NCBI GenBank assembly: GCA_937996655.1
Contig: CALKUK010000009.1
Span: forward strand, 1 to 15,371
Direction: 5' to 3'
From: an uncultured Sphingomonadaceae bacterium
GTDB taxonomy: Bacteria > Pseudomonadota > Alphaproteobacteria > Sphingomonadales > Sphingomonadaceae
Length of the DNA: 15,371 nt
The translations under genes and the position numbers were made by a program. The notes under the pieces are model-generated. The model was not told where the DNA came from, did no database searches, and worked only from the letters and a program-made list of their open reading frames with translations. Of this stretch, positions 7,269-13,716 are shown piece by piece (positions within the stretch are counted from its first letter, which is position 1; every line of letters begins with the position of its first letter).

Positions 7269-7335
7269 CCGTTCGTGTCGCGCGAAGCCGAGACACTTGG
7301 TTCACACGTCCCTCGATTGCGCTCGGGACGAACGG
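7269..7335. repeat. Paired inverted palindromic repeat (REP/BIME-like) within the operon
   Basis: Two related units face each other. Unit 1 (7269-7296) begins CCGTTCGT and folds GTGTC (7275-7279) with GACAC (7292-7296) around a 12-base loop. Unit 2 (7305-7335), read on the minus strand, also begins CCGTTCGT and folds CGTCCC (7307-7312) with GGGACG (7325-7330), also around 12 bases. The outer ends form a perfect 8-bp inverted repeat. The loops are similar, and the differing stem bases change on both sides so that pairing is kept. This is the pattern of a mobile REP-type family. It resembles intergenic repeats I associate with sphingomonads. It lies between the puuA-type and puuB-type genes and could affect mRNA stability or relative expression. 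Confidence 0.65.
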
Positions 7336-7354
7336 ATTGGGACATGCGCGCACG

Positions 7355-8704
7355 TCAGACGCGGAGCAACAAATGCTCACGCTCCCAAGAGCTGATCACG
7401 GACTGGTAGTTGAACAGCTCGCATTCCTTGATGGCGTAGAAGATCTCGAAGAAATCCTCACCGAGCAGCTGTTTGACCGGCTTGCAGTGCGAAAAACGAT
7501 CGAGCGCGGCTTCCAGCGTGCGGGGCAGGGTGCGGGCGCGATTATAGGCGCTGCCTGCGATCGGCTTGGGCGGCACCATCCTGTCTACCATGCCAATATA
7601 TCCGCAGATCAAGGAGGCGGCCATGGCGAGATAGGGGTTGCTGTCCGCCCCCGGCAGGCGGTTTTCGATGCGCCGGTTCTTCGGGTCGGAAATGGGCACG
7701 CGCAGGCCGCAAGAACGATTATCGGTGCCCCATTGCACGTTGATCGGCGCGTCACTGTCGGGCCGCATCCGACGGAAACTGTTGACGTTGGGCGCAAACA
7801 TCGGCGTCACCTGCGGCAGCAGGCGCGCAAGGCCCGCAATATAGCTGCGGAACAGGGCGCTATCCTTGCCCGCCTGCGTGCTGAAGATGTTGCGGCCTGT
7901 TTCGATATCGAGGACTGACTGGTGAATGTGCATCGCGCTGCCGGGCTGGTCACTCATCGGCTTGGCAAGGAACGTCGCATAGACGCCGTGCTGCAGCGCG
8001 ACCTGACGGACGAGGCGTTTGAACAGCAGCACTTCATCTGCCAGCTTCAGCGGATCGCCATGGAGAAAGTTCACCTCCAACTGTGCGGCGCCCGATTCAT
8101 GGATCATCGTATCGATGTTGATCCCGGCTTTTTCGCACCACTCATAAGTGTGCTCGATAAACTCTTCGAACTCGGTCAGCGCCTCCAGCCCATAGGGCTG
8201 GCTGGCCGTTTCGGGGCGACCCGACCGCCCGGTGGGCGGCACCAAGGGAAAGTCAGGGTCTGTATTCTGCGAAACGAGGTAAAACTCCACCTCCGGCGCG
8301 ATGACTGGCCGCCAGCCGCGGTCTTCATAAAGCTTGAGCACACGTTTCAGGATCATGCGCGGCGCGATGGCCACGGGGGTGCCCTCTTTGGTGAAGGCAT
8401 CGGCGATGACATAGGCCGTCGGCGTCGCAAAGCCGGGTGCCTCGCGGATCGTTTCGGGGTCGGGCACCATCATCTGATCGGGATCATATTCCGGGATGAT
8501 GTGCCCGATGCCCTCGGGATATTCGCCATTGATCGTGACGGAAAAAATGCTGCCGGGAATGCGCAGCGTATTGTCCTTCACGCTGGACAGGAATTTGTTG
8601 GCGGGCAGCACCTTACCGCGCTGCACGCCATTCATGTCCGGGACGATGCACTCCACCTCACTGACGCCATGCTCTGTAATCCAGGTCGCAAGGTTGGTCG
8701 CCAT
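7355..8704 (-). CDS. puuA: Gamma-glutamyl-amine ligase, PuuA type (glutamine synthetase family)
   Basis: This 449-residue cytosolic enzyme is predicted to glutamylate an amine such as putrescine with ATP, the first step of the Puu/Pau route. Motifs are V-P-D-M-N-G-V-Q-R-G-K at 21-31, P-E-V-E-F-Y-L at 137-143 and G-S-A-M-H-I-H-Q-S-V at 255-264. Then come R-V-P-I-S-D at 335-340, R-R-I-E-N-R at 344-349 and D-S-N-P-Y-L-A-M-A-A at 354-363. The C-terminus is S-W-E-R-E-H. It is clearly diverged from the other GS-like protein in this window. It lacks the adenylylation-loop motif of true GlnA. The ATG at 8704 fits where family similarity begins (M-A-T-N-L), but no good Shine-Dalgarno precedes it. A GTG at 8728 would add eight residues and lies directly against GGGAGG. 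It is the second gene of the operon, 47 bp after the outer-membrane protein. Confidence 0.9.
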   Translation of the reverse strand: MATNLATWITEHGVSEVECIVPDMNGVQRGKVLPANKFLSSVKDNTLRIPGSIFSVTINGEYPEGIGHIIPEYDPDQMMVPDPETIREAPGFATPTAYVIADAFTKEGTPVAIAPRMILKRVLKLYEDRGWRPVIAPEVEFYLVSQNTDPDFPLVPPTGRSGRPETASQPYGLEALTEFEEFIEHTYEWCEKAGINIDTMIHESGAAQLEVNFLHGDPLKLADEVLLFKRLVRQVALQHGVYATFLAKPMSDQPGSAMHIHQSVLDIETGRNIFSTQAGKDSALFRSYIAGLARLLPQVTPMFAPNVNSFRRMRPDSDAPINVQWGTDNRSCGLRVPISDPKNRRIENRLPGADSNPYLAMAASLICGYIGMVDRMVPPKPIAGSAYNRARTLPRTLEAALDRFSHCKPVKQLLGEDFFEIFYAIKECELFNYQSVISSWEREHLLLRV

Positions 8705-8751
8705 GATGTCACTGTGCGCTAGGCGCACCCTCCCGTTTCATGCGCTGCGGG

Positions 8752-9462
8752 TCAGAAGGATTTGCTGACCGAAAACACAGCGCCGGCCTTAGCCAGCGGA
8801 TTGCCGGACGTATGGGCCGTATCAATGTATTTCACGCCAAGGGTGAGCCCGGCAAGCTCATAATCCACGCCGAGCGACCAGTCCTTCTTCTTGTCGGCAA
8901 AGGCACCATCCTCAATGCCGAAAGAGCCGTTGAGCGTCAGGCCGGTGTCGCCGACAGGATATTGCCCGGAAACAGCGACATAGACATTGTCCTGATTGCC
9001 GGTGTTGTTCTGGCTGGGCACATAGCCGAGGTTGAGGGCGACGCTGCCGGCGCCGACGCCGGTGCCGACCGATCCGAGCGCTTCAACATAGTTCAGCCCC
9101 GATGCGCCGGGATAGACATAATAAATGCCACCCACGTTGACATCGAGCGGCCCCGCCTTGCCGGACCAGCCAGCCGTCAAATCGACCTCAATGTTATCAC
9201 CACCATTATCGGCAATGTTGGACGCCCAGGCGGATGCATAAATTCCGGATTTGTGGGTCACCGTCAGTGAGGGCTGGAAGGCGGGGTCCTTGTTGCTCAG
9301 CGAGATGCCGCGGAAGCGATAGTCCGAGACGCCCGCCAGCGTGAATTCGATATCGATCGGGCCAGAGGCCGCTGTGTCTCCCTGTGCCAACGCTGGGGCG
9401 GCAATTGTGAGGGCAGGTGCGGCCAGTGCGACCAGGGCAAGTGTGCGGATTGAATTGCGCAT
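8752..9462 (-). CDS. TorF-family outer-membrane protein (Gcw_chp/TIGR02001 type putative porin)
   Basis: This 236-residue protein has a clear signal peptide: basic R-N-S-I-R, a hydrophobic core, and cleavage after A-L-A at 24-26. Just after it lies the family motif V-S-D-Y-R-F-R-G-I-S. The body is glycine- and tyrosine-rich with alternating hydrophobic residues, and the last residue is phenylalanine (S-V-S-K-S-F). These are features of an outer-membrane beta barrel. The ATG at 9462 is preferred over the one at 9477 because GAGGA precedes it at a good distance, whereas AAGG abuts the upstream ATG. It is the first gene of the operon, with puuA, puuB and the aminotransferase downstream. This suggests, as inference, that it admits the amine or amine conjugate that those enzymes use. 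Transport by this family is not well established. Confidence 0.85.
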   Translation of the reverse strand: MRNSIRTLALVALAAPALTIAAPALAQGDTAASGPIDIEFTLAGVSDYRFRGISLSNKDPAFQPSLTVTHKSGIYASAWASNIADNGGDNIEVDLTAGWSGKAGPLDVNVGGIYYVYPGASGLNYVEALGSVGTGVGAGSVALNLGYVPSQNNTGNQDNVYVAVSGQYPVGDTGLTLNGSFGIEDGAFADKKKDWSLGVDYELAGLTLGVKYIDTAHTSGNPLAKAGAVFSVSKSF

Positions 9463-9680
9463 GGGGTGTTTCCTCATCCTTCTTCGTTGATTGGCTTCGT
9501 CATTGTTGGGGCCATTGTGCCAAGGAAAGACGTAAAATCCATGCCTTGCCTGCGCTATTCTTGCCGAGTGTTGCAGATTTGTCGATGCGTGCCGTAACCG
9601 GGGCTGTGTGACTATCGCTTGCTCCCCTCATCGTCCCGCGACATCATGGGTGCGAGAAGAAGATAAACCGGAGAGCCTAT
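9463..9680. other. Divergent intergenic region between the amine operon and the molybdoenzyme
   Basis: These 218 bp must hold promoters for both directions. I see no convincing -35/-10 pair or strong operator. On the minus strand, CGGCAAGAATAGCGC (plus 9552-9566) keeps the GG-N10-GC core of a sigma-54 promoter but departs from consensus at other positions. The plus-strand gene has GGAG 7 bases before its ATG. Confidence 0.3.
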
Positions 9681-11741
9681 ATGCCCGTCACCCATCGCCG
9701 CACATGCCATATCTGCGAGGCCAATTGCGGAGTGATCGTGACGGCGGAAGGGTCGGAGATCCTGTCGATCAAGGGGGATCCTGACAATGCGATGAGCCGG
9801 GGGCACATCTGCCCCAAGGCAACCGCGATTGCCGATTTGCAGAATGATCCGGACCGCCTGCGCCGCCCGATGAAGCGGGTGGGCGAGGATTGGCAGGAAA
9901 TCAGCTGGGATCAGGCCTTTGCCGAGATTGGCGAGAAAACGCGCGCGATAATGGCGCGCGATCCGGCCTCGACTGCGCTCTATGTCGGCAATCCTAATGC
10001 GCACAGCTATGGCAATGTGCTGACCTCAGGCGACCTCAAAAAGGCGCTGCAGACGAAGAATGTCTTTTCCGCGAGCACGGTGGATCAGATGCCGCACCAT
10101 GTCGCCAATATCCGGCTCTACGGCCATTCGGGCTTTTGGGCGGTGCCTGATATTGACCGCACCCAGACGATGATCATTTTGGGCGGCAACCCGATGGCGT
10201 CCAACGGCAGCGTGTGGACCGTCCCCGATTTCCGCAACCGCGTGAAAGATTTGCAGGCGCGCGGCGGGGAGTTGATCGTCATCGACCCACGCCGCAGCGA
10301 GACCGCCAAGATCGCCGACCGGCATATCTTTGTGCGCCCCGGGAGCGACGCCTTCCTGCTGATTGCTCTGCTCAAGACAATGCAGGCCAAGGGGCTGCCG
10401 GACGCCGCCAGCTATGTCCGCAATGTCGATGCCTTCTGGGCGGCGCTGGAGCCCTTTGACGTCGCCGACTGTCTGGCGCGCGCCAATGTAACAGCCGCCG
10501 ATGTCCACCATCTGGCAGAACGGATGTTGTCTGGCCCTGCCGCGCTGTACGGGCGCATGGGCGCCTCGACGCAGAGCTTTGGCACGCTCACAACCTGGCT
10601 GGTCGCGGTGGCGAACATCGTCTCCGGACAGTTGGACCGCGAAGGTGGACTGCTGTGCGGCGCGCCTGTCGTCGATCTCCTGCACCTGTTCGGCCCCGGC
10701 AGCATCGGAAAGCACCGCTCCCGCGTCTCGGGCCACCGGGAGGTTCTGGGCGAGCTTCCCTCGGCGGCTATGGCCGAGGAAATGGAAACGCCGGGCGAAG
10801 GGCAGATCAAGGCGCTGTTCGTGGTGGCGGGCAACCCCGTGCTCTCCACCCCCAATGGCGCGCGGCTGGACAAGGCGCTGGCGGGGCTCGACCTGATGGT
10901 CTCGGTCGACATGTATTTGAACGCGACGAGCCGGCGGGCGCACTACATATTGCCGCCGGCGGGGCCGCTGGAGAAGGATCATTACGGGCTGTTTCTGCTG
11001 CCCATTGCGATCCGCAGCTTTGCCAAATATTCAGCCCCCTTGTTTGAAAAGGATGACCAGACCCTGGCCGACTGGGAAATCCTGCGCGGTCTTGCAGCGG
11101 CGATTTCAGGCCATAAGGCAGACGGCCCGACCCCGCGTGAGATGCTCGACCAGATGATGCGTGCGGGGCCGTTTGGCGTTTCGCTCGATGAGGTGGAGGC
11201 GCATCCCAGCGGCATGGACTTTGGCCCTCTCACCGCAGGCAAGCTTCCCGACCGGCTGAAGACGCCCGACAAGACCATCGACGTCGCGCCGGAGGAATTT
11301 GTGGTGGATCTGGCACGGCTCTCCGCCGAAACCGCCTCTCTGTCGGGTACACATCTGTGCCTGATCGGAAGGCGGCATGTGCGGTCGAACAACAGCTGGC
11401 TTCACAATAGCGCGCGGCTGGTGAAGGGGCCGGACCGCTGCACGCTGATGATCCACCCCGACGATGCCCGCGCCCGCAATCTTGGTGATGGCGGCATGGC
11501 GGAGGTGAGCTCGCGCACCGGATCGGTGCAGCTGAAGGTCGAGGTGACAGACGACATGATGCCCGGCACTGTCTCCATCCCGCATGGTTGGGGCCACAGC
11601 CTGCCCGGCATTCGTATGGCGGTTGCACAGACCCATGCCGGCGTCAGCCTCAACGACCTGACGGATGAGACGGCAATGGACCCGCTCTCGGGCAATGCGG
11701 CGCTGTCGGGGATTCCGGTCGAGGTGCGGGGTGTTGCTTAG
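9681..11741 (+). CDS. Molybdopterin-dependent oxidoreductase with N-terminal Fe4S4 site
   Basis: This 686-residue protein of the DMSO-reductase superfamily has an N-terminal cluster motif C9-x2-C12-x3-C16-x27-C44, which binds one Fe4S4. The large molybdopterin domain follows, with I-L-G-G-N-P-M at about 165-171 and V-I-D-P-R-R-S-E-T-A near 200 as cofactor-binding loops. The C-terminal dinucleotide-binding domain (about 565-680) contains R-R-H-V-R-S-N-N-S-W and I-P-H-G-W-G-H. No signal or Tat sequence is visible, so it is cytoplasmic. At the usual metal-ligand region the sequence is S132-T-V-D135-Q, with no cysteine or selenocysteine codon visible. The metal ligand is therefore uncertain, with Asp or Ser possible. 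The gene is single, without an electron-transfer subunit or cofactor-insertion chaperone beside it. The substrate is unknown; formate dehydrogenase or nitrate reductase should not be assumed. The stop overlaps the opposing nucleosidase gene by 4 bp. Confidence 0.9.
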   Translation: MPVTHRRTCHICEANCGVIVTAEGSEILSIKGDPDNAMSRGHICPKATAIADLQNDPDRLRRPMKRVGEDWQEISWDQAFAEIGEKTRAIMARDPASTALYVGNPNAHSYGNVLTSGDLKKALQTKNVFSASTVDQMPHHVANIRLYGHSGFWAVPDIDRTQTMIILGGNPMASNGSVWTVPDFRNRVKDLQARGGELIVIDPRRSETAKIADRHIFVRPGSDAFLLIALLKTMQAKGLPDAASYVRNVDAFWAALEPFDVADCLARANVTAADVHHLAERMLSGPAALYGRMGASTQSFGTLTTWLVAVANIVSGQLDREGGLLCGAPVVDLLHLFGPGSIGKHRSRVSGHREVLGELPSAAMAEEMETPGEGQIKALFVVAGNPVLSTPNGARLDKALAGLDLMVSVDMYLNATSRRAHYILPPAGPLEKDHYGLFLLPIAIRSFAKYSAPLFEKDDQTLADWEILRGLAAAISGHKADGPTPREMLDQMMRAGPFGVSLDEVEAHPSGMDFGPLTAGKLPDRLKTPDKTIDVAPEEFVVDLARLSAETASLSGTHLCLIGRRHVRSNNSWLHNSARLVKGPDRCTLMIHPDDARARNLGDGGMAEVSSRTGSVQLKVEVTDDMMPGTVSIPHGWGHSLPGIRMAVAQTHAGVSLNDLTDETAMDPLSGNAALSGIPVEVRGVA

Positions 11742-12418
11742 GTTCTTAGCTCGCCTAGAAGCACCGCTTCTGTCGCTTCTGCGGCGCGCCGCGCCGCACG
11801 GGTGAGGTTGGCGGAGAAGTCGCCTGCACTCTCGCCATTGGCGTCGTCGGTCGTCGCCTTGATTGCCATCCAGGGCAGGCCGAGCCGTTCGGCGGCCTGC
11901 GCCACCGCCGCCGTTTCCATGTCGACGAGCGTTGCGCCCAGTTGTGCCGCCATGTCGCGCGCATGATCCGGGCATTCGATGAAGGCGTCCCCCGTCGCGA
12001 TGCGGGCACGGGGAAGCGGGCAGTGCGGCGCCTCTAATGCGCGGAAGGGGGTCGTATCGGCGGGGCCAATTGGCCAGCTGCCGCCACGATAATGCGCAAA
12101 GCCATTGGGGCGGCGCGCGCCATAATCATTCTGCACGGCTTCATGGATGTAGAAGCAGTCGCCTACATGATTGCCGATCTTGCCCGCGGTGCCGATGACC
12201 ATCAGCAGTTGCGCGTCGTGCAGGTGGCTGAGGAGCGTCGCTGCCGTCGCCGCATTGACCTTCCCCACGCCTGAACAGGCCACGACTATGGAGCGACGCC
12301 CGAGCGACACATGGCGGACGTTGAAGCCTGCATGGGTGGAATGGCCCGTCGTTGCGTCGGGCGCGAAGGCGTCGGCTTCTTCCTGAACGCCGGTGATAAG
12401 GGCGATGCGCGTCATCAT
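11738..12418 (-). CDS. 5'-methylthioadenosine/S-adenosylhomocysteine nucleosidase-like protein
   Basis: This 226-residue cytosolic protein of the PNP/UDP phosphorylase superfamily probably cleaves adenine from MTA or SAH. V-Q-E-E-A at 11-15 supplies the acid glutamate position. S-G-V-G-K-V-N-A-A at 49-57 and V-I-G-T-A-G-K-I-G at 74-82 form the ribose/phosphate-side loops. G-D-A-F-I at 143-147 is the purine-side motif, V-D-M-E at 165-168 the ribose-binding Met-Glu, and T-T-D-D-A-N at 189-194 holds the catalytic aspartate. The ATG at 12418 is chosen for AGGG 7 bases upstream; a GTG at 12421 and an ATG at 12415 are alternatives. It starts 30 bp beyond the rplL terminator on the same strand. Related nucleosidases or phosphorylases with other substrates cannot be excluded. 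MTA is a by-product of spermidine synthesis, a loose link to the polyamine theme. Confidence 0.85.
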   Translation of the reverse strand: MMTRIALITGVQEEADAFAPDATTGHSTHAGFNVRHVSLGRRSIVVACSGVGKVNAATAATLLSHLHDAQLLMVIGTAGKIGNHVGDCFYIHEAVQNDYGARRPNGFAHYRGGSWPIGPADTTPFRALEAPHCPLPRARIATGDAFIECPDHARDMAAQLGATLVDMETAAVAQAAERLGLPWMAIKATTDDANGESAGDFSANLTRAARRAAEATEAVLLGELRT

Positions 12419-12448
12419 CACACCGCCCTAGCCGCCTTTGACGCAACG

Positions 12449-12479
12449 AAAAAGGGCGGCCCCTTGCGGGACCGCCCTT
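12449..12479 (-). terminator. Intrinsic terminator after rplL
   Basis: On the minus strand AAGGGCGG and CCGCCCTT (plus 12472-12479 and 12452-12459) form a perfect 8-bp stem. It is extended by three inner G-C pairs around a GCAA loop, and runs directly into TTTTT at 12453-12449. It lies about 25 bp after the rplL stop. This is the clearest terminator in the window and closes the nusG-rplKAJL block. Confidence 0.88.
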
Positions 12480-12502
12480 GATCTAAAACCGAAGTTCGAA
12501 GC

Positions 12503-12874
12503 TTACTTGACTTCGACCTGGGCACCGGCACCAACGAGCTGGGCCTGGACCTTGGAAGCTTCGTCCTTGCTGACGCCTTCCTTGATCGCCTTCGGAGCCG
12601 ACTCGACGAGAGCCTTGGCTTCCGTCAGGCCGAGACCGGTGATGGCGCGGACTTCCTTGATGACGGCGATCTTGTTGCCGCCGTCGCCGACGAGGATGAC
12701 GTCGAATTCGGTCTTTTCTTCAGCAGCCGGAGCAGCAGCAGCGGCAGCAGCAGGTGCTGCAACAGCAGCAGCAGCCGAAACGCCCCACTTTTCTTCAAGA
12801 AGCTTGGCAAGGTCTGCCGCTTCGAGGACGGTCAGAGCCGAAAGGTCTTCAACGATCTTGTTCAAATCAGCCAT
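12503..12874 (-). CDS. rplL: 50S ribosomal protein L7/L12
   Basis: This 123-residue stalk protein recruits and stimulates the translation GTPases. The N-terminal dimerisation helices (M-A-D-L-N-K-I-V-E-D-L-S-A-L-T) are followed by an alanine/proline-rich hinge at about 33-54. The conserved C-terminal domain has F-D-V-I-L, K-I-A-V-I-K-E-V-R and G-L-G-L-T-E-A-K-A-L-V-E. Length is normal. GGAG stands 7 bases before the ATG. It follows rplJ by 58 bp and is closed by a strong terminator. The hinge coding at about 12719-12777 is a near-tandem run of GCN codons, a low-complexity stretch. Confidence 0.98.
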   Translation of the reverse strand: MADLNKIVEDLSALTVLEAADLAKLLEEKWGVSAAAAVAAPAAAAAAAPAAEEKTEFDVILVGDGGNKIAVIKEVRAITGLGLTEAKALVESAPKAIKEGVSKDEASKVQAQLVGAGAQVEVK

Positions 12875-12932
12875 TTTTAGTCTCCAATGCGCGGGACATC
12901 ATGCCCGCATAAGTTTCAGTTGAGTGTCAAAA

Positions 12933-13448
12933 TCAGGCAGCGTCTTTGGCGGCATAAGCCCCAAATACGCGTGCAAGCTGTGCTGCAGGCGCGCTGACAA
13001 TCTGAGCAACCTTGGTCGCGGGTGCCTGTACGAGGCCCACGATCTTGGCGCGCAATTCATCAAGCGACGGCAGCGATGCCAGAGCCTTAACGCCATTTGC
13101 ATCCAGAACCTGTGCGCCCATGGAACCGCCGACGATTTCGAGCTTGTCGTTCGTCTTGGCGAATTCCACGACGATCTTTGCAGCCGCGACCGGATCGATC
13201 GAGGTGGCAAGGGCCGTCGGGCCGGTCAGCAGATCGCTGATGCCGGCATAGTCGGTGTCCTGGGAAGCAAGCTTGGCGAGTCGGTTCTTAGCGACCTTGT
13301 AGCTGGCACCAGCCTCACGCATCTTCGTACGCAGCGCCGTGGAATCCGCGACGGTGAGCCCGAGATTACGGGTGACAACAACCACCCCAACCTCGTTGAA
13401 GACGCTCTTGAGTTCAGCGACAGCATCGGCCTTTTGAGCACGATCCAT
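12933..13448 (-). CDS. rplJ: 50S ribosomal protein L10
   Basis: This 171-residue base of the ribosomal stalk binds 23S rRNA with its N-terminal domain and carries L7/L12 dimers on its C-terminal helix. Visible family features are V-V-V-T-R-N-L-G-L-T near 27-36, T-K-M-R-E-A-G-A-S-Y-K-V-A-K-N-R at about 42-57 and G-P-T-A-L-A near 76-81. The C-terminus is an alanine-rich helix ending K-D-A-A. The ATG at 13448 has AAGGAG 8 bases upstream, better than the ATG at 13466. By family knowledge, L10 in complex with L7/L12 represses its own mRNA by binding the leader; the structured gap upstream would be the place for that here. Confidence 0.97.
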   Translation of the reverse strand: MDRAQKADAVAELKSVFNEVGVVVVTRNLGLTVADSTALRTKMREAGASYKVAKNRLAKLASQDTDYAGISDLLTGPTALATSIDPVAAAKIVVEFAKTNDKLEIVGGSMGAQVLDANGVKALASLPSLDELRAKIVGLVQAPATKVAQIVSAPAAQLARVFGAYAAKDAA

Positions 13449-13716
13449 GCCATTCTCCTTCAACATTCGGCTTGCGGCCCATCCGCAAACCGTTCGGTCA
13501 ACCGATCCGGCCTAAGCCTTTGCGGTCAGCCAATTGTCCGTGGGGAATGGCAGTCTCTTTGAAAAAAGGAGACTGTTGGTAATCCATGTCCCCGCCTAGG
13601 CAGGCAATTAAGAAGGGCGTCGTGCCCTTCACCTGCTGTCTCGGACGGTGAACCGGCCCGAAGGCCGGTTCCTTATGCCGAAGCCGACCCGAAAGCCGGC
13701 TCCTGCAAATTCAAAA
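13449..13716 (-). promoter_or_regulatory. rplA-rplJ spacer: tandem hairpins and likely L10 leader
   Basis: This 268-bp non-coding gap lies inside a ribosomal operon. Reading in the gene direction, the hairpins are as follows. A stem with wobble lies at 13700-13683. A perfect 9-bp stem with a TTCG loop lies at 13671-13650. A 7-bp stem GAAGGGC/GCCCTTC, trailed by TTAATT, lies at 13630-13612. CAGTCTC/GAGACTG flanks CTTT/AAAG near 13573-13549. Close to rplJ there is a nested hairpin around CGG-TTGA-CCG and then GTTTGCGG/CCGCAAGC. Length and position fit an autogenous L10(L7/L12) leader, possibly with attenuation or a processing site separating rplKA from rplJL. I cannot match it to a specific Rfam model by eye, and I find no firm promoter in it. 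Confidence 0.5.
13650..13671 (-). other. Perfect UUCG-tetraloop hairpin after rplA
   Basis: GAACCGGCC and GGCCGGTTC pair perfectly over 9 bp around TTCG in the RNA sense, a very stable hairpin. No T run follows, so it is more likely an RNA-stability or processing element, or part of an attenuator, than a simple terminator. A second, weaker hairpin of similar shape (13683-13700) stands between it and the rplA stop. Confidence 0.6.

Noticed and set aside
9507..9522. TGGCAC followed by GGCCCC on the minus strand upstream of the TorF gene, as a sigma-54 promoter
   Set aside because: The -24 half is good but there is no GC at the -12 position. A second candidate at 9552-9566 keeps only the GG-N10-GC core. 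Neither is strong enough to call.
10026..10982. 318-codon open frame on the minus strand
   Set aside because: It lies entirely inside the molybdopterin oxidoreductase and has the arginine/glutamine/histidine-rich composition typical of antisense frames in GC-rich genes. No motif is recognisable.
12719..12777. Tandem GCN-like trinucleotide repeat as a contingency locus
   Set aside because: It encodes the normal alanine-rich hinge of L7/L12. The codons are mixed and such hinges are repetitive in all bacteria.
13575..13603. TTGCCT-N17-GATTAC-like promoter before rplJ
   Set aside because: The -10 part is poor and the spacer is full of RNA structures. Transcription from the nusG/rplK side explains expression without it.
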